Of a DNA stretch of 64,000 bases, positions 9,140 through 17,918 are shown piece after piece. The notes below the pieces were generated by a model that did no database searches, was not told the DNA's origin, and saw nothing but the letters and a program-made list of their open reading frames with translations. Numbering within the stretch: the stretch's first letter is position 1; each line of letters begins with the position of its first letter. The DNA comes from UBA11606 sp049437325 (GTDB lineage Bacteria > Actinomycetota > Acidimicrobiia > Acidimicrobiales > Aldehydirespiratoraceae), in NCBI GenBank assembly GCA_049437325.1, contig JBMTIM010000005.1, positions 20,587 to 84,586 on the forward strand, written 5' to 3'. Position numbers and translations under genes: made by a program.

Positions 9140-10188
9140 GCTGGGACACAGTGATCGGGCAGCCCGACGCAGTCAGGCGGTTGCAGGCAGCCGTCGACGC
9201 ACCGGTGCACGCGTATCTGTTCGTCGGACCGCTCGGCGCTGGAAAGCGTCACGCTGCACTCGTGTTCGCTGGGGAACTGCTCGCAGCCGCTGACCCCGAT
9301 GGTGCAGAGCGCCACCGTCGGCTCGCCGTCTCGGAACGTCATGCCGACATCCACGTCCTCGATCCCGCCGGCAACAATCTGCGGCGTGAGGAGGAAGCCG
9401 AGCCACTGATCGTGCAAGCCAGCCGCTCACCGGTGGAAGGCAAGCGCAAAGTCTTGATCGTCAACCGGTTCCATACCGCCACGCCTGCGGCGGCGGCCGC
9501 CTTGCTCAAGACGATCGAGGAGCCTCCGGCGACCACGATCTTCGTGTTGCTCGCAGAGGACGTCCCTCCCGAGCACGTGACCGTCGAGAGCCGCTGCACC
9601 CGGATCGACTTTCCGCCGGTTGCTGAGGCTGCAATCGCCGAGGCGCTCGTCATCGATGGACTCGTCGATGCCGAGCGGGCTGCCGTCGTCGCCGCCGCCG
9701 CTGGGGGCAGTGTTCGGCGGGCGCGCGACCTCACGAACGACGAGCGCCTCGCAACCCGACGTCAGGCATGGTGGGGTGTGCCCGACCGGCTCGACGGATC
9801 CGGCGCGGCGGTTGCGGTCATCGTCGAGGAACTGCGCGCGCTGATCGACGAGGCGAGTGAGTCGGCGGGCACGGCTGAGCGTCACCGAGCCGAACTCGAT
9901 GCCCTCGACGCTCGCGAAGAAGCGTTCGGTACGCGAGGAAGCGGTCGCAACGACCTCGACCTCCGGCACCGGCGGGAACTCCGTCAGCTTCGTACCGACG
10001 AGTTGCGTTTCGGGCTTGCAACCCTGGCGGCGCGGTATCGCGAGGCGATGGTCGGTGGTGATGAACGCAGCAGTGTGCTCGCTGCAGCCGGCCACATTCG
10101 AGCCACCCATGCGTCGCTCGGCCGCAATCCGAATGAGGCGCTGGCGCTCCAGGCGCTGCTGCTCAAGCTCCCGCTGCTCCAGGGGTGA
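9136..10188 (+). CDS. holB: DNA polymerase III delta-prime subunit (clamp loader)
   Basis: Clamp-loader subunit of 350 residues. It has the N-terminal AAA+ domain with HAYLFVGPLGAGKRHAA, LLKTIEEPPA, and the arginine-finger SRC motif in VESRCTRIDF. The Walker A ends GKR rather than GK(S/T), and the four cysteines of the usual zinc module are absent; the delta-prime subunit is not an ATPase in Escherichia either, so this may be harmless. ATG 9136 is taken because it overlaps the tmk stop. The C-terminal domain is poorly conserved. Confidence 0.88.
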   Translation: MSWDTVIGQPDAVRRLQAAVDAPVHAYLFVGPLGAGKRHAALVFAGELLAAADPDGAERHRRLAVSERHADIHVLDPAGNNLRREEEAEPLIVQASRSPVEGKRKVLIVNRFHTATPAAAAALLKTIEEPPATTIFVLLAEDVPPEHVTVESRCTRIDFPPVAEAAIAEALVIDGLVDAERAAVVAAAAGGSVRRARDLTNDERLATRRQAWWGVPDRLDGSGAAVAVIVEELRALIDEASESAGTAERHRAELDALDAREEAFGTRGSGRNDLDLRHRRELRQLRTDELRFGLATLAARYREAMVGGDERSSVLAAAGHIRATHASLGRNPNEALALQALLLKLPLLQG

Positions 10189-10231
10189 GGCGAGAGGATC
10201 GCGTGGGCTGCGTTGGTACCTTTGCAGTCCT

Positions 10232-10304
10232 GCCCGAGTAGCTCAGTTGGTAGAGCGACGCTCTCGTAAAGCGTAGGTCAGGAGTTCAATCCTCCTCTCG
10301 GGCT
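10232..10304 (+). tRNA. tRNA-Thr (anticodon CGT)
   Basis: 73-nt cloverleaf: acceptor GCCCGAG pairs with CTCGGGC, D-stem GCTC/GAGC, anticodon stem ACGCT/AGCGT with loop CTCGTAA, T-stem AGGAG/CTCCT with loop TTCAATC. Discriminator T; CCA not encoded. Reads ACG codons. It lies 43 nt after holB and 44 nt before the sigma factor. Confidence 0.97.
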
Positions 10305-10348
10305 CGCTCTCGTTTCGGGGTGCGCCTGAGCACTCCCCAGGAGGTCCC

Positions 10349-10951
10349 GTGGCAGAAAAGGCCATGTTTGCCGACGATGCCATGCCGCTGATGAGCGGTT
10401 TGTACTCTGCGGCGCTTCGCATGACTCGCAATGCCGCCGATGCCGAGGACCTTGTCCAGGAGACCTATCTCAAGGCGTATCGCGCCTACGACCGGTTCGA
10501 GGAAGGCACCAACCTGAAGGCGTGGATGTACCGCATCCTCACCAACACCTACATCAACGCCTATCGCAAGAAGCAGCGTCGTCCCGACGAATCCGACATC
10601 GACGATGTAGAGGACCTCTATCTCTACCGCCGGATCGGCAGTGCCGAGAGCGCAGTGCTCGGTCGCTCTGCCGAAGATGAACTCATGGAGCTCTTCGGCG
10701 AAGACGAGATCAAGGTTGCGCTCGAGGACCTTCCTGACCACTACCGGATGCCGGTCATCCTGGCCGACGTCGAGGGGTTCGCATACAGGGAGATCGCCGA
10801 GATTCTCGACGTGCCGATCGGCACGGTGATGAGCCGCTTGCACCGGGGAAGAAAGCAGCTGCAAAAGCGGTTGCACGGTTTCGCAGAGGAAAATCGTCTT
10901 CTGCCCGAGCCCGAGTCAGCGGGTGTGGGCGTCGACGCGGGGGCTTCGTGA
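10349..10951 (+). CDS. sigR: ECF sigma factor, SigR/SigH type
   Basis: Group 4 sigma factor of 200 residues. Region 2 includes RNAADAEDLVQETYLKAYRA and GTNLKAWMYRILTNTYINAY; region 4 includes LPDHYRMPVILADVEGFAYREIAE and GTVMSRLHRGR. The family drives the thiol-oxidation response with a redox-sensing partner. AGGAGG at 10339-10344 supports GTG 10349. The anti-sigma gene follows after 1 nt. The C-terminal tail of about 25 residues is not conserved. Confidence 0.93.
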   Translation: MAEKAMFADDAMPLMSGLYSAALRMTRNAADAEDLVQETYLKAYRAYDRFEEGTNLKAWMYRILTNTYINAYRKKQRRPDESDIDDVEDLYLYRRIGSAESAVLGRSAEDELMELFGEDEIKVALEDLPDHYRMPVILADVEGFAYREIAEILDVPIGTVMSRLHRGRKQLQKRLHGFAEENRLLPEPESAGVGVDAGAS

Positions 10952-10952
10952 C

Positions 10953-11219
10953 ATGACCGACGATCCTTGTGCCGAGTTCGGCTCTGGTGAGTGCCAGGAG
11001 GCGCTGCAGGAGTTGTACCACTATCTCGACGGTCATCTGACCGTCGAGCGTCGAACCGTCATCAAGAGCCACCTGGATTTTTGTGGGCACTGCGGCTCCA
11101 CCTATGCGTTCGAGTTCGAGTTGCGCCAGGTCGTCTCCAGGCGATGCAACGATCAGGTTCCCGACCGACTCAAGGCTCGTATCTTCCAGGCGATTGTGGA
11201 CGCCCAGCACGAGGACTGA
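10953..11219 (+). CDS. rsrA: Zinc-binding anti-sigma factor, RsrA type
   Basis: 88 residues with the ZAS motif H-x3-C-x2-C in HLDFCGHC (about residues 40-47) and a further cysteine in SRRCND, as in the mycothiol-system anti-sigma-R family. In Streptomyces, disulphide formation ejects zinc and frees SigR; the same redox switch is likely here. ATG 10953 lies 1 nt after the sigma stop. Ends one base before the convergent dehydrogenase. Confidence 0.92.
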   Translation: MTDDPCAEFGSGECQEALQELYHYLDGHLTVERRTVIKSHLDFCGHCGSTYAFEFELRQVVSRRCNDQVPDRLKARIFQAIVDAQHED

Positions 11220-12287
11220 TCAGGGGATCAGGACGAACTTGCCCACGTGGGCCTTGGTCAAGAACTCCTGTTGGGCTCTCACGATCTCGGCCAGCGGAAA
11301 CGTTTTCGCGACAACGGGACGGATCTCGCCCCGCTCGATGTAGCCGATGAGGTCGGGAAAGACCGGCTCCTCCCATGCGGTACATCCGATCATGTGGATG
11401 TCTCGGAGGTAGAAGGTGCGCATGTCGAATTCGACGATCGGCCCAGCGATGGCCCCTGACGACACATAGCGACCCCCGCGTACAACCGAGTCGAGGGCCG
11501 CCGAGAAACCGGGTCCGGCCACGTTGTCGACCACGACGTCGAACGACTGTGGGTGGGGGATGGTGTCTCGTTCGATCACCTCGTGCGCACCGAGTCGGCG
11601 GACGGCGTCGAACTTCGGGAGCGACGCCATGGCGACGACGTGCGCACCGCGACGACGAGCAAGCTGCACCGAAGCAGATCCGGTGCCACCTGACGCGCCG
11701 GTGACGAGCACTCGGTCACCTTGCCTGACGCCGGCTCTCCGGATCATGTTCTCGGCGGTTCCGTAGGCGCACGGGATCGCACCGAGTTCTGCGTCGCTCC
11801 AGTCACAGTCGACGGGGAACACTTCTGACGCCGGCACCTTCACATATTCTGCGAATGCACCGTCGAAGTCTGACGCCATCCAGACGTTCTCGAGGGAATC
11901 CCAGCCGTCGGAACGCATGCAGGCGCGGATGATCACCCGTCGTCCACGCAGCGCGGGGTCGACGCCGGCGCCCAGTTCGTCGACGATGCCGCAGCAGTCG
12001 GTGCCCTGGATCAGTGGCCAGGGTGTCGCATCGTTCCAACCGCCATCGGGCCGGTGCACCGCAGCATCGGGCCGGGCGGCGTCACTGGCAGTATCGCTGG
12101 TCGAGTGCGTGACCGCCGCGGAATACCAGCCCAACCGAGTGTTGATCTCGGTGTTGTTCACGCCAGCGGCAAGGACCCTCACCCGTACCTCACCGGTTCC
12201 GGGTACTGGGATCGGTACCTGCTGCAGTTCGAGCATCTCGAAACCGCCGGTTCCAACGGTCACAACGGCGGTCATGGTGGCGGACAT
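11220..12287 (-). CDS. Zinc-binding-type alcohol dehydrogenase / quinone oxidoreductase family (MDR)
   Basis: MDR oxidoreductase of 355 residues: an N-terminal GroES-like domain (VPGTGEVRVRVLAAGVNNTEIN), the segment GTDCCGIVDELG, and the Rossmann motif VTGASGGTGSASVQLAR for NAD(P)H. A catalytic-zinc ligand set is not obvious. The start at 12287 is chosen for the GGGGAG 6 nt upstream. It is convergent with and abuts the anti-sigma gene. Substrate unknown. Confidence 0.85.
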   Translation of the reverse strand: MSATMTAVVTVGTGGFEMLELQQVPIPVPGTGEVRVRVLAAGVNNTEINTRLGWYSAAVTHSTSDTASDAARPDAAVHRPDGGWNDATPWPLIQGTDCCGIVDELGAGVDPALRGRRVIIRACMRSDGWDSLENVWMASDFDGAFAEYVKVPASEVFPVDCDWSDAELGAIPCAYGTAENMIRRAGVRQGDRVLVTGASGGTGSASVQLARRRGAHVVAMASLPKFDAVRRLGAHEVIERDTIPHPQSFDVVVDNVAGPGFSAALDSVVRGGRYVSSGAIAGPIVEFDMRTFYLRDIHMIGCTAWEEPVFPDLIGYIERGEIRPVVAKTFPLAEIVRAQQEFLTKAHVGKFVLIP

Positions 12288-12369
12288 GATGAACTCCCCA
12301 ACGGGATTGCTTCGTGACAGTTCCATGACGAGTGGAACCGCAGCGCGGTGTCGCTCCGTTGTACCCGAC

Positions 12370-12552
12370 ATGCGGGTCATCGGAGAGAAATTCACCAGTA
12401 TCGAGCGAAACCTCCCAGTCAGTGACGTGGGCCGCGTCTGCCTCGAACCGGAATGTGAAACCCAACTCAGTCGCTACAACGACCAGGACTTCTGCTCGGT
12501 GCATGCGCCCATGGTGGTGCCCCGCATGCGAGGCAAAATCCTCGACGACTGA
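12370..12552 (+). CDS. Small putative zinc-binding protein
   Basis: 60 residues. CLEPECETQLSRYNDQDFCSVH (split C-x4-C...C-x2-H over about residues 24-45) looks like one treble-clef or zinc-ribbon-like knuckle. I know similar short actinobacterial proteins but no function. Start ATG 12370; no clear Shine-Dalgarno sequence or -10 box. Divergent from the dehydrogenase. Confidence 0.7.
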   Translation: MRVIGEKFTSIERNLPVSDVGRVCLEPECETQLSRYNDQDFCSVHAPMVVPRMRGKILDD

Positions 12553-12604
12553 GCACGCAACACCTGAGCCGTCGAGAACGAACGAGGGCTCGGTGACCAG
12601 GGGG

Positions 12605-12610
12605 TAACGT
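12605..12610 (+). promoter_or_regulatory. -10 box TAACGT of the EEP gene
   Basis: TAACGT, 8 nt before ATG 12619. Confidence 0.45.
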
Positions 12611-12618
12611 CGAGCGTC

Positions 12619-13425
12619 ATGGTTGCAACGTTGCGTCTCGCCACGTGGAACACGTGGTGGCGCAATGGCGACCTCGAGGCTCGAACACCGGCCATTGCGT
12701 CGACGTTGCGATCCGTCGCCCCCGATGTCGTGGGATTGCAGGAACTGTGTGGGCGCGAGCCCGACCAGATCGCGTGGCTGCGCGACGAACTCGGGTACTT
12801 CGTGGCGACTGCACCCGGCGGCGAGGACGATCGTTTCAGTGTGGTGAACGCTGTCGCGTCGCAGTGGCCCATCACCGACTCGGGGTGGGCATTCCTCGAT
12901 GTGGGAACCGCGCCCAAACATCGCACGGTGGTCTGGGCCGAGATCGAGACACCGGTTGGCCCATGGGATGTTTTCACCACCCATCTGTCGCACGGCTTCG
13001 ATCAGAGCGCGCTGCGGTGTCGACAACTCGACGAGATCGCTCAGCTGATCGCCGAGCGTCGTGAGGCCGCCCCGGATCGGCTGTTGCCGCCGGTACTCGT
13101 CGGCGACCTGAATGCCGTGCCCGACAGCGACGAGATCCGGCGTCTGACCGGCCGATCTGCCGGCGCAGTCCCCGGACTCGTGTTCTCCGACGCCTGGGAA
13201 CTGGTCGGTACCGGCAGCGGAGCGACCTACTCTGCCTCGAACCCGTACGTCAACGATTCGGCGTGGCCGGAGCGCCGACTCGACTATGTCTTGGTTTCGT
13301 GGCCGCGCCGACGCCCCAACGGCAATCCCGTGCAGGCCGAGCGCTTCGCGATGACACCGATCGATGGTGTCGTACCGTCCGATCACTGGGGGGTCGTCGT
13401 CGACATGGCCGTGTCGGTCGCCTGA
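12619..13425 (+). CDS. Endonuclease/exonuclease/phosphatase family protein
   Basis: 268 residues with the EEP catalytic set: ATWNTWW (Asn), VGLQELCG (Glu), LVGDLNAVPDSDE (Asp/Asn) and SDHWGVVVDM (Asp-His). Metal-dependent phosphodiesterase fold acting on nucleic acids, phosphoinositides or other phosphodiesters; the substrate cannot be read from sequence. No signal peptide. Its own -10 box lies 8 nt before ATG 12619. Confidence 0.87.
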   Translation: MVATLRLATWNTWWRNGDLEARTPAIASTLRSVAPDVVGLQELCGREPDQIAWLRDELGYFVATAPGGEDDRFSVVNAVASQWPITDSGWAFLDVGTAPKHRTVVWAEIETPVGPWDVFTTHLSHGFDQSALRCRQLDEIAQLIAERREAAPDRLLPPVLVGDLNAVPDSDEIRRLTGRSAGAVPGLVFSDAWELVGTGSGATYSASNPYVNDSAWPERRLDYVLVSWPRRRPNGNPVQAERFAMTPIDGVVPSDHWGVVVDMAVSVA

Positions 13426-13450
13426 CTGCGGGTCGGGCAGCCAGGGCGTC

Positions 13451-13456
13451 TACACT
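13451..13456 (+). promoter_or_regulatory. -10 box TACACT before the 42-residue membrane protein
   Basis: TACACT, 7 nt before ATG 13464; it probably drives the following genes through the Nudix gene. Confidence 0.55.
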
Positions 13457-13463
13457 TGCGAGC

Positions 13464-13592
13464 ATGTTTTCTGCAGTCGTCTGGCACTTCTGGATCGCAC
13501 CGGTACTCGCTGTCTCGGCGATCCTGGCGATCGTCGCCTCTGTCGGTGGGTATCTCGCCCAGGTGACCCGCCAGCGTTACCCGCGCGACTGA
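13464..13592 (+). CDS. Small single-pass membrane protein
   Basis: 42 residues, one hydrophobic helix (about residues 8-32) and a short basic end, QRYPRD. Function unknown. Support comes from the -10 box just upstream and its position 1 nt before the metalloprotease gene, where short membrane ORFs are common in actinobacteria. Confidence 0.65.
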   Translation: MFSAVVWHFWIAPVLAVSAILAIVASVGGYLAQVTRQRYPRD

Positions 13593-13593
13593 C

Positions 13594-14661
13594 ATGAGTG
13601 GCGCCGTCGACTGGGACGTCGCCCGCACCGTCGCCAGGAAGGTCGCCGGTCGCGAGCCGTACACCGCAGCGCGCTACCGCGACGGGCTCGAGGATGATTT
13701 CGACCGCTACACCGCGCAAGCCGAAGACCTTGTCGCTGCGTGCACCGGTCTCCGCTCGCTTTCGGGCAACGCACGTGGTCGGGTCACGGATCGAGCGGGT
13801 TGGGTCGATGCCAATCTGGCGTCGTTCCAGCGGCTGCTGAAGCCGGTCACCGACAAGCTCGAAGACAAGATGGATGACAAAACGTCGACCATCGGACCCA
13901 AGTTCGCCGGAGCTGAACTCGGGGCAATGCTCGGTTGGATGTCCACCCGGGTGCTCGGTCAATACGACTTGCTCGTGATCGAGGACGAAAAGCCCGAGGA
14001 ACAAGACATCGTCTACTACGTGGCGCCGAATGTCCTGGCACTCGAGAAGCGCTACGCCTTTCCACCGGATGAGTTTCGGTTGTGGCTTGCACTGCACGAG
14101 GTCACCCATCGGGCCCAGTTCACCGGTGTGCCCTGGATGCGTGAACACTTCCTCGGTCTGGTCAATGGCACGATGGAGTCCGTCGATCCCGACCCCAAGC
14201 GGTTCCTTGCTGCTGCACAGCGTTTGCTCGAAGCTCGCAGGCGCGGTGAAGATCCGATGGATCAGGGTGGCATCATGGCGCTGTTTGCCTCCGAGGAGCA
14301 GCTCGAGGTGATCAACGAGGTCGCCGGCCTCATGAGCCTGCTCGAGGGTCACGGTGACGTCACCATGGACCGTGCTGGTCACGGACTGATTCCATCGCAG
14401 GACCGCTTCGCCCGCGTCCTGCGCAATCGGCGTATGGGAGCCAGTGGTTTCACCAAGGTGTTCCAACGGCTCGCCGGGTTCGAGGCCAAGCTCAAGCAAT
14501 ACGCCGAGGGCGAATCGTTCATCGCCGAGGTCGAGAGGGCTGGCGGTGCAGCACTCATGGATCTCGCCTGGTCCGAACCGGCAAACGTGCCGTCGATCGC
14601 CGAGATCCGCGAGCCGCAGCTCTGGATCGACCGGGTCCGAGCTTCGTCCGTCGCCGCCTGA
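13594..14661 (+). CDS. Zinc-dependent metalloprotease-like protein, DUF2342 family
   Basis: 355 residues. HEVTHRAQF (about residue 165) is an HExxH-like motif, HEVTH, preceded by FPPDEFRLWLAL as in DUF2342. The family has been labelled 'coenzyme F420 biosynthesis associated', which rests on phylogenetic co-occurrence, not activity. A gene order with tilS downstream is usual in actinobacteria. ATG 13594 follows the small membrane gene by 1 nt. Confidence 0.88.
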   Translation: MSGAVDWDVARTVARKVAGREPYTAARYRDGLEDDFDRYTAQAEDLVAACTGLRSLSGNARGRVTDRAGWVDANLASFQRLLKPVTDKLEDKMDDKTSTIGPKFAGAELGAMLGWMSTRVLGQYDLLVIEDEKPEEQDIVYYVAPNVLALEKRYAFPPDEFRLWLALHEVTHRAQFTGVPWMREHFLGLVNGTMESVDPDPKRFLAAAQRLLEARRRGEDPMDQGGIMALFASEEQLEVINEVAGLMSLLEGHGDVTMDRAGHGLIPSQDRFARVLRNRRMGASGFTKVFQRLAGFEAKLKQYAEGESFIAEVERAGGAALMDLAWSEPANVPSIAEIREPQLWIDRVRASSVAA

Positions 14662-14665
14662 ATCG

Positions 14666-15553
14666 ATGGCCACGGCCGACCTGCTCGACCGATGTGCCTT
14701 CCCCGACGGTGAGCTTCACCTCGGCGTGAGTGGTGGTGCCGACAGTGTGGCCATGGCGGTGCTGGCGAGGGTTGCCGAGCGGTCGTTCACCATCTGGCAC
14801 ATCCATCATGGTGTTCGCCCCGGGGCCGATGCCGATGCTGCGTTCGTCGAGACACTCGCCGCTGCATGGTGTGTGCCCTTCGAGCTCCGCCAACTCGAGC
14901 TCGACCCGGGCCCGAACTTCGAAGCGCGTGCTCGTGCGGCGCGGTACCACGCACTACCCGCCGGGGTCTGTGTCGGCCACACTGCGAACGACCGAGCCGA
15001 GACGGTGCTCTTGAACCTGTTGCGAGGAGCCGGCTTGGCCGGCAGCGCCGTTCGCATGCAATCCGCTCACCGGCCGATTCTCAGGCTCACAAGAACCGAG
15101 ACGATGGCGGTGTGCGAGGAGGCCGGGATCGCACCGTGTGAGGACGAGACCAACCAGGACACGTCCAATCACCGCGCCGCCGTGCGTTTGCGGGTTTTGC
15201 CGGAGATCGCCAGCGCTCTCGGGCGCGATCCGGTACCGATCCTCAACCGTCATGCCGACCTCATCTCCGACGCACTCGAAGTGGTGGAGGCCGCGGCTGC
15301 AGCGCTCGACCCCACAGACGTTGCTGCGTTGCGGACCGCTCCGAGAGCAGTCGCAACCGAGGCCCTGCGATCGTGGATCCAGGCAACGACGAGCGATCCG
15401 TACCCGGTCGACACAGCCACGATCGAGCGGGTGCTCCAAGTCGTCCACGGCAACCATCGGGCCGCCGAAACCGTGGGCGGTCATCGGATCGCCCGGTCGC
15501 AAGGGAAGCTCTCGATCTCGCTAGCCTCACCGAATGGACAAGCCGACACCTGA
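14666..15553 (+). CDS. tilS: tRNA(Ile)-lysidine synthase
   Basis: Modifies C34 of the minor tRNA-Ile to lysidine so that AUA is read. 295 residues with the PP-loop LGVSGGADSVAM (about residues 19-30), the HIHHGVRPGADADA segment and the GHTANDRAETVLLNLLRG motif. Shorter than the Escherichia enzyme; the C-terminal TilS_C domains are missing, as in many actinobacteria. ATG 14666 lies 4 nt after the metalloprotease gene. Confidence 0.94.
   Translation: MATADLLDRCAFPDGELHLGVSGGADSVAMAVLARVAERSFTIWHIHHGVRPGADADAAFVETLAAAWCVPFELRQLELDPGPNFEARARAARYHALPAGVCVGHTANDRAETVLLNLLRGAGLAGSAVRMQSAHRPILRLTRTETMAVCEEAGIAPCEDETNQDTSNHRAAVRLRVLPEIASALGRDPVPILNRHADLISDALEVVEAAAAALDPTDVAALRTAPRAVATEALRSWIQATTSDPYPVDTATIERVLQVVHGNHRAAETVGGHRIARSQGKLSISLASPNGQADT
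15522..15527 (+). promoter_or_regulatory. -10 box TAGCCT inside tilS
   Basis: TAGCCT, 6 nt before ATG 15534; an internal promoter for the small ORF and Nudix gene. Confidence 0.45.
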
Positions 15554-15683
15554 CCCTGCCAAGCTCCTCGGGTTCTGGGAGGAGTGGGAGCGCGGTGACA
15601 CGCCACCGGGCAAGGTACTGAGCAACCTCAAAACCGGTGGTATGCCCGACCTGCTGAAGTCACTGCTCGAGGATCAGTCCTGA
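15534..15683 (+). CDS. 49-residue conserved-looking small protein
   Basis: Overlaps the last 20 nt of tilS in another frame and ends 8 nt before the Nudix gene. Sequence features: DPAKLLGFWEEWERGDTPPG and a C-terminal PDLLKSLLEDQS, amphipathic and acidic. No known domain. The -10 box 6 nt upstream and coding-like composition support it. Confidence 0.6.
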   Translation: MDKPTPDPAKLLGFWEEWERGDTPPGKVLSNLKTGGMPDLLKSLLEDQS

Positions 15684-15691
15684 ACGATCGA

Positions 15692-16417
15692 ATGGCTGGC
15701 CTATTCGCGCCGCCCCCCGGGCGGGGAGGGCCGCAGCACATCCCGCGTCCCTCCGATGCCGAACTGGGTGGCCCGCCGCCCTGGTCTGAACTGCCGGAGT
15801 CGGATCGTCGGCTGTCCCTCGACGCACTTGCGACGCAGTTCGATGCGCGTCGGCCTCCGGCCAACGTCGGGCTGATGGCACCGACGACGCGGGAGTCTGC
15901 GGTGCTGTGCGTCCTCTACGAGGAGGCGGGTGAGCCTCACGTCGTCCTCACCCGGCGATCACCCCGGATGCGGAGTCATGCGCACGAGGTCTCTTTTCCG
16001 GGTGGCCGAAAGGACGAAGCGGACCCCGATCTGTGGTGCACGGCCCTGCGGGAAGCTGAGGAAGAGGTTGCACTCGATCCATCGTCGGTCACTTGTATCG
16101 GTGAGCTCGATCGCTTCGTGACGGTCGGTTCGCAGAGCTTGATCCATCCGTTCGTGGCAGTCGCGCAGACCAAGCCGGACCTCCACGTCGCGTCGCCCGC
16201 AGAGGTCGAGGCGATCGTCCATGTGGCTCTCGGCGATTTGCTGCGCGATGAGGTGTGGCGCGAGGAGATCTGGGGTTTTCGCGAGTACGGCGTGCGAGCA
16301 CTCACGTTTTTCGAGATCGAAGGAGACACCATCTGGGGAGCCACCGGCTCGATGTTGCGGCAGTTGCTGGCGATTGCCACTGGCACCGACGCACGGATCC
16401 TCGGTGGTCCGGGCTGA
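15692..16417 (+). CDS. Nudix hydrolase, coenzyme A pyrophosphatase type
   Basis: 241 residues. The Nudix box runs from GGRKDEADPD to ALREAEEEVAL, preceded by the CoA-family stretch VLTRRSPRMRSHAHEVSFPGG. Members cleave CoA or its oxidised and acylated forms to phosphopantetheine and 3',5'-ADP. A proline-rich N-terminus (PPPGRGGPQ) is not part of the catalytic domain. ATG 15692. Confidence 0.88.
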   Translation: MAGLFAPPPGRGGPQHIPRPSDAELGGPPPWSELPESDRRLSLDALATQFDARRPPANVGLMAPTTRESAVLCVLYEEAGEPHVVLTRRSPRMRSHAHEVSFPGGRKDEADPDLWCTALREAEEEVALDPSSVTCIGELDRFVTVGSQSLIHPFVAVAQTKPDLHVASPAEVEAIVHVALGDLLRDEVWREEIWGFREYGVRALTFFEIEGDTIWGATGSMLRQLLAIATGTDARILGGPG

Positions 16418-16565
16418 GCGTCATCGACGTGCGAAACGGCGTGCAAGCGATCTCCGCTCCGTCGTCAGGGCAGAGAGGTCGGGCGCCGACGCGCCGCCCG
16501 TAGGCACAGTTGCGTGAACCTGAGAGGTGGACCTCCAGTGCTGGCGGAGCCAGAGGGAGTCTGGG

Positions 16566-17918
16566 TCACGCCCGGGTCGGTACCCAGTTGCCGTGGAAGC
16601 CGAACGGTACTCGCTGGGGCAGGTGCACCGTGGCGACCGGTTCGCCGCTGAAGTCCTGAGCGTCGAGGATCACGACGTCGGCGGTGTCGGTGTTGGCGTC
16701 ATGTACGTACGACATGATCCACCCGTCGTCCTCGTTGGATGTGTCATCGATCGCGGCGTCGGGATCACGGGGGACGAACACCATCTCCTGGGTCGCTCGG
16801 CCTGCGCCGAAGTCGTGGACCTCGATGGTGCCGGTCTGCAGGTCGTGTTTGTAGCCGGGACCTTCGGTGCCGGTGAAGCCGACCGTGTACCCGTAGCGGG
16901 CCTGACGTCCGAGGCGGCGCTCGTCGTGGCGGGGGAACTCGTGGGCCCGGTCGTCGAGTCGCTCCTCCTTGGTCGTACCCGTGGTCGGGTCGAGGGTCCA
17001 GCGTTCGAACGTCGGGTCGCCTTCGGCCGGGCCGTTGGTAACTGTGCGGAACATCGCTTCATGACGGGCGACTTCCATCTGGATTCGACCGTCGGGTAGG
17101 TCGAATGCGTTGCAGGGATGAAAGACATAGCAGGGATCGACCTCGCACCAGCGAACGTCGTCGGCGCCGCCGTCCAGCGGGAGCACGCCGACCCGCCCCG
17201 GTTCGCCCTCGACCCAGAGATAGGGGAGTTGATGGCCGGCCATTGCAGCATCGAGGTCGAAGCGACACGGGAAGTCGAAGAGCAGCGCAGCAGTCTCGGT
17301 GATGTGGATGTCGTGCACCATCGGGCTGTATCCGACCGGCACATCGACCTTTTTGGTGACTGCGGTGCCGTCGGCATTCACCACCAGGTAGCGGATGAAG
17401 TCCCACGTCCAGTGATAGGCGGCGACATGTAGTTCTCCGGTGAGCGGATCGATTTTTGGGTGCGCAGAGAACGAGCCGTCGAGGGTGCCGTTGAAGTCGA
17501 TGCGTTCGATCGTCTCGAGTTCGTCGGACAGGAGCACGGGCTGACCGCCCGCCTCCACGATCGCAAGTGTCATGCCGGCGTGGCCGATCACGTTGGTGTT
17601 CGCGGTGCCGTCACTCTCGCCGAACCGAGGACCCGGTGTCACCGGCTTTCCCAGAGCAGTGCTGACCCGGTCGGAAACGACGTAGCGGTTGCGATACCAG
17701 TCGGCCCGGCCGTCGCGGAGACGGACGCCATGGACCATGCCGGTACCGGTGAACCAATGGGCGGCGGGGTCGCCGCCGTCGACAGGGTTGGGGCCGTTTC
17801 GGATCAAACGGCCGTCGAGTCCAGTGGGGATGGTCCCCGTGATCGGGAGGTTCGTCGCCGTCGTCTCCTCGGCTACCGGGGCGTAGTTGCCGTGCAGATA
17901 CCTATCGGTCGTGCTCAT
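16566..17918 (-). CDS. Carotenoid oxygenase family (RPE65-type) dioxygenase
   Basis: 450 residues, non-heme iron beta-propeller enzyme that cleaves carotenoid or stilbene double bonds. Recognised by NGPNPV, HWFTGTGMVHGVRL and four candidate iron histidines in AAYHWTWDF, MVHDIHIT, YVFHPCNAFD and the C-terminal FGFHGNWVP. No carotenoid biosynthesis gene is nearby. Last gene of a (-) strand run; its ATG lies 60 nt after the DUF418 gene. Confidence 0.92.
   Translation of the reverse strand: MSTTDRYLHGNYAPVAEETTATNLPITGTIPTGLDGRLIRNGPNPVDGGDPAAHWFTGTGMVHGVRLRDGRADWYRNRYVVSDRVSTALGKPVTPGPRFGESDGTANTNVIGHAGMTLAIVEAGGQPVLLSDELETIERIDFNGTLDGSFSAHPKIDPLTGELHVAAYHWTWDFIRYLVVNADGTAVTKKVDVPVGYSPMVHDIHITETAALLFDFPCRFDLDAAMAGHQLPYLWVEGEPGRVGVLPLDGGADDVRWCEVDPCYVFHPCNAFDLPDGRIQMEVARHEAMFRTVTNGPAEGDPTFERWTLDPTTGTTKEERLDDRAHEFPRHDERRLGRQARYGYTVGFTGTEGPGYKHDLQTGTIEVHDFGAGRATQEMVFVPRDPDAAIDDTSNEDDGWIMSYVHDANTDTADVVILDAQDFSGEPVATVHLPQRVPFGFHGNWVPTRA

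Noticed and set aside
16522..16545. Short stems GAGGT/ACCTC and CCAG/CTGG between the convergent Nudix and carotenoid oxygenase genes
   Set aside because: Stems of four to five base pairs, not convincing as a terminator.
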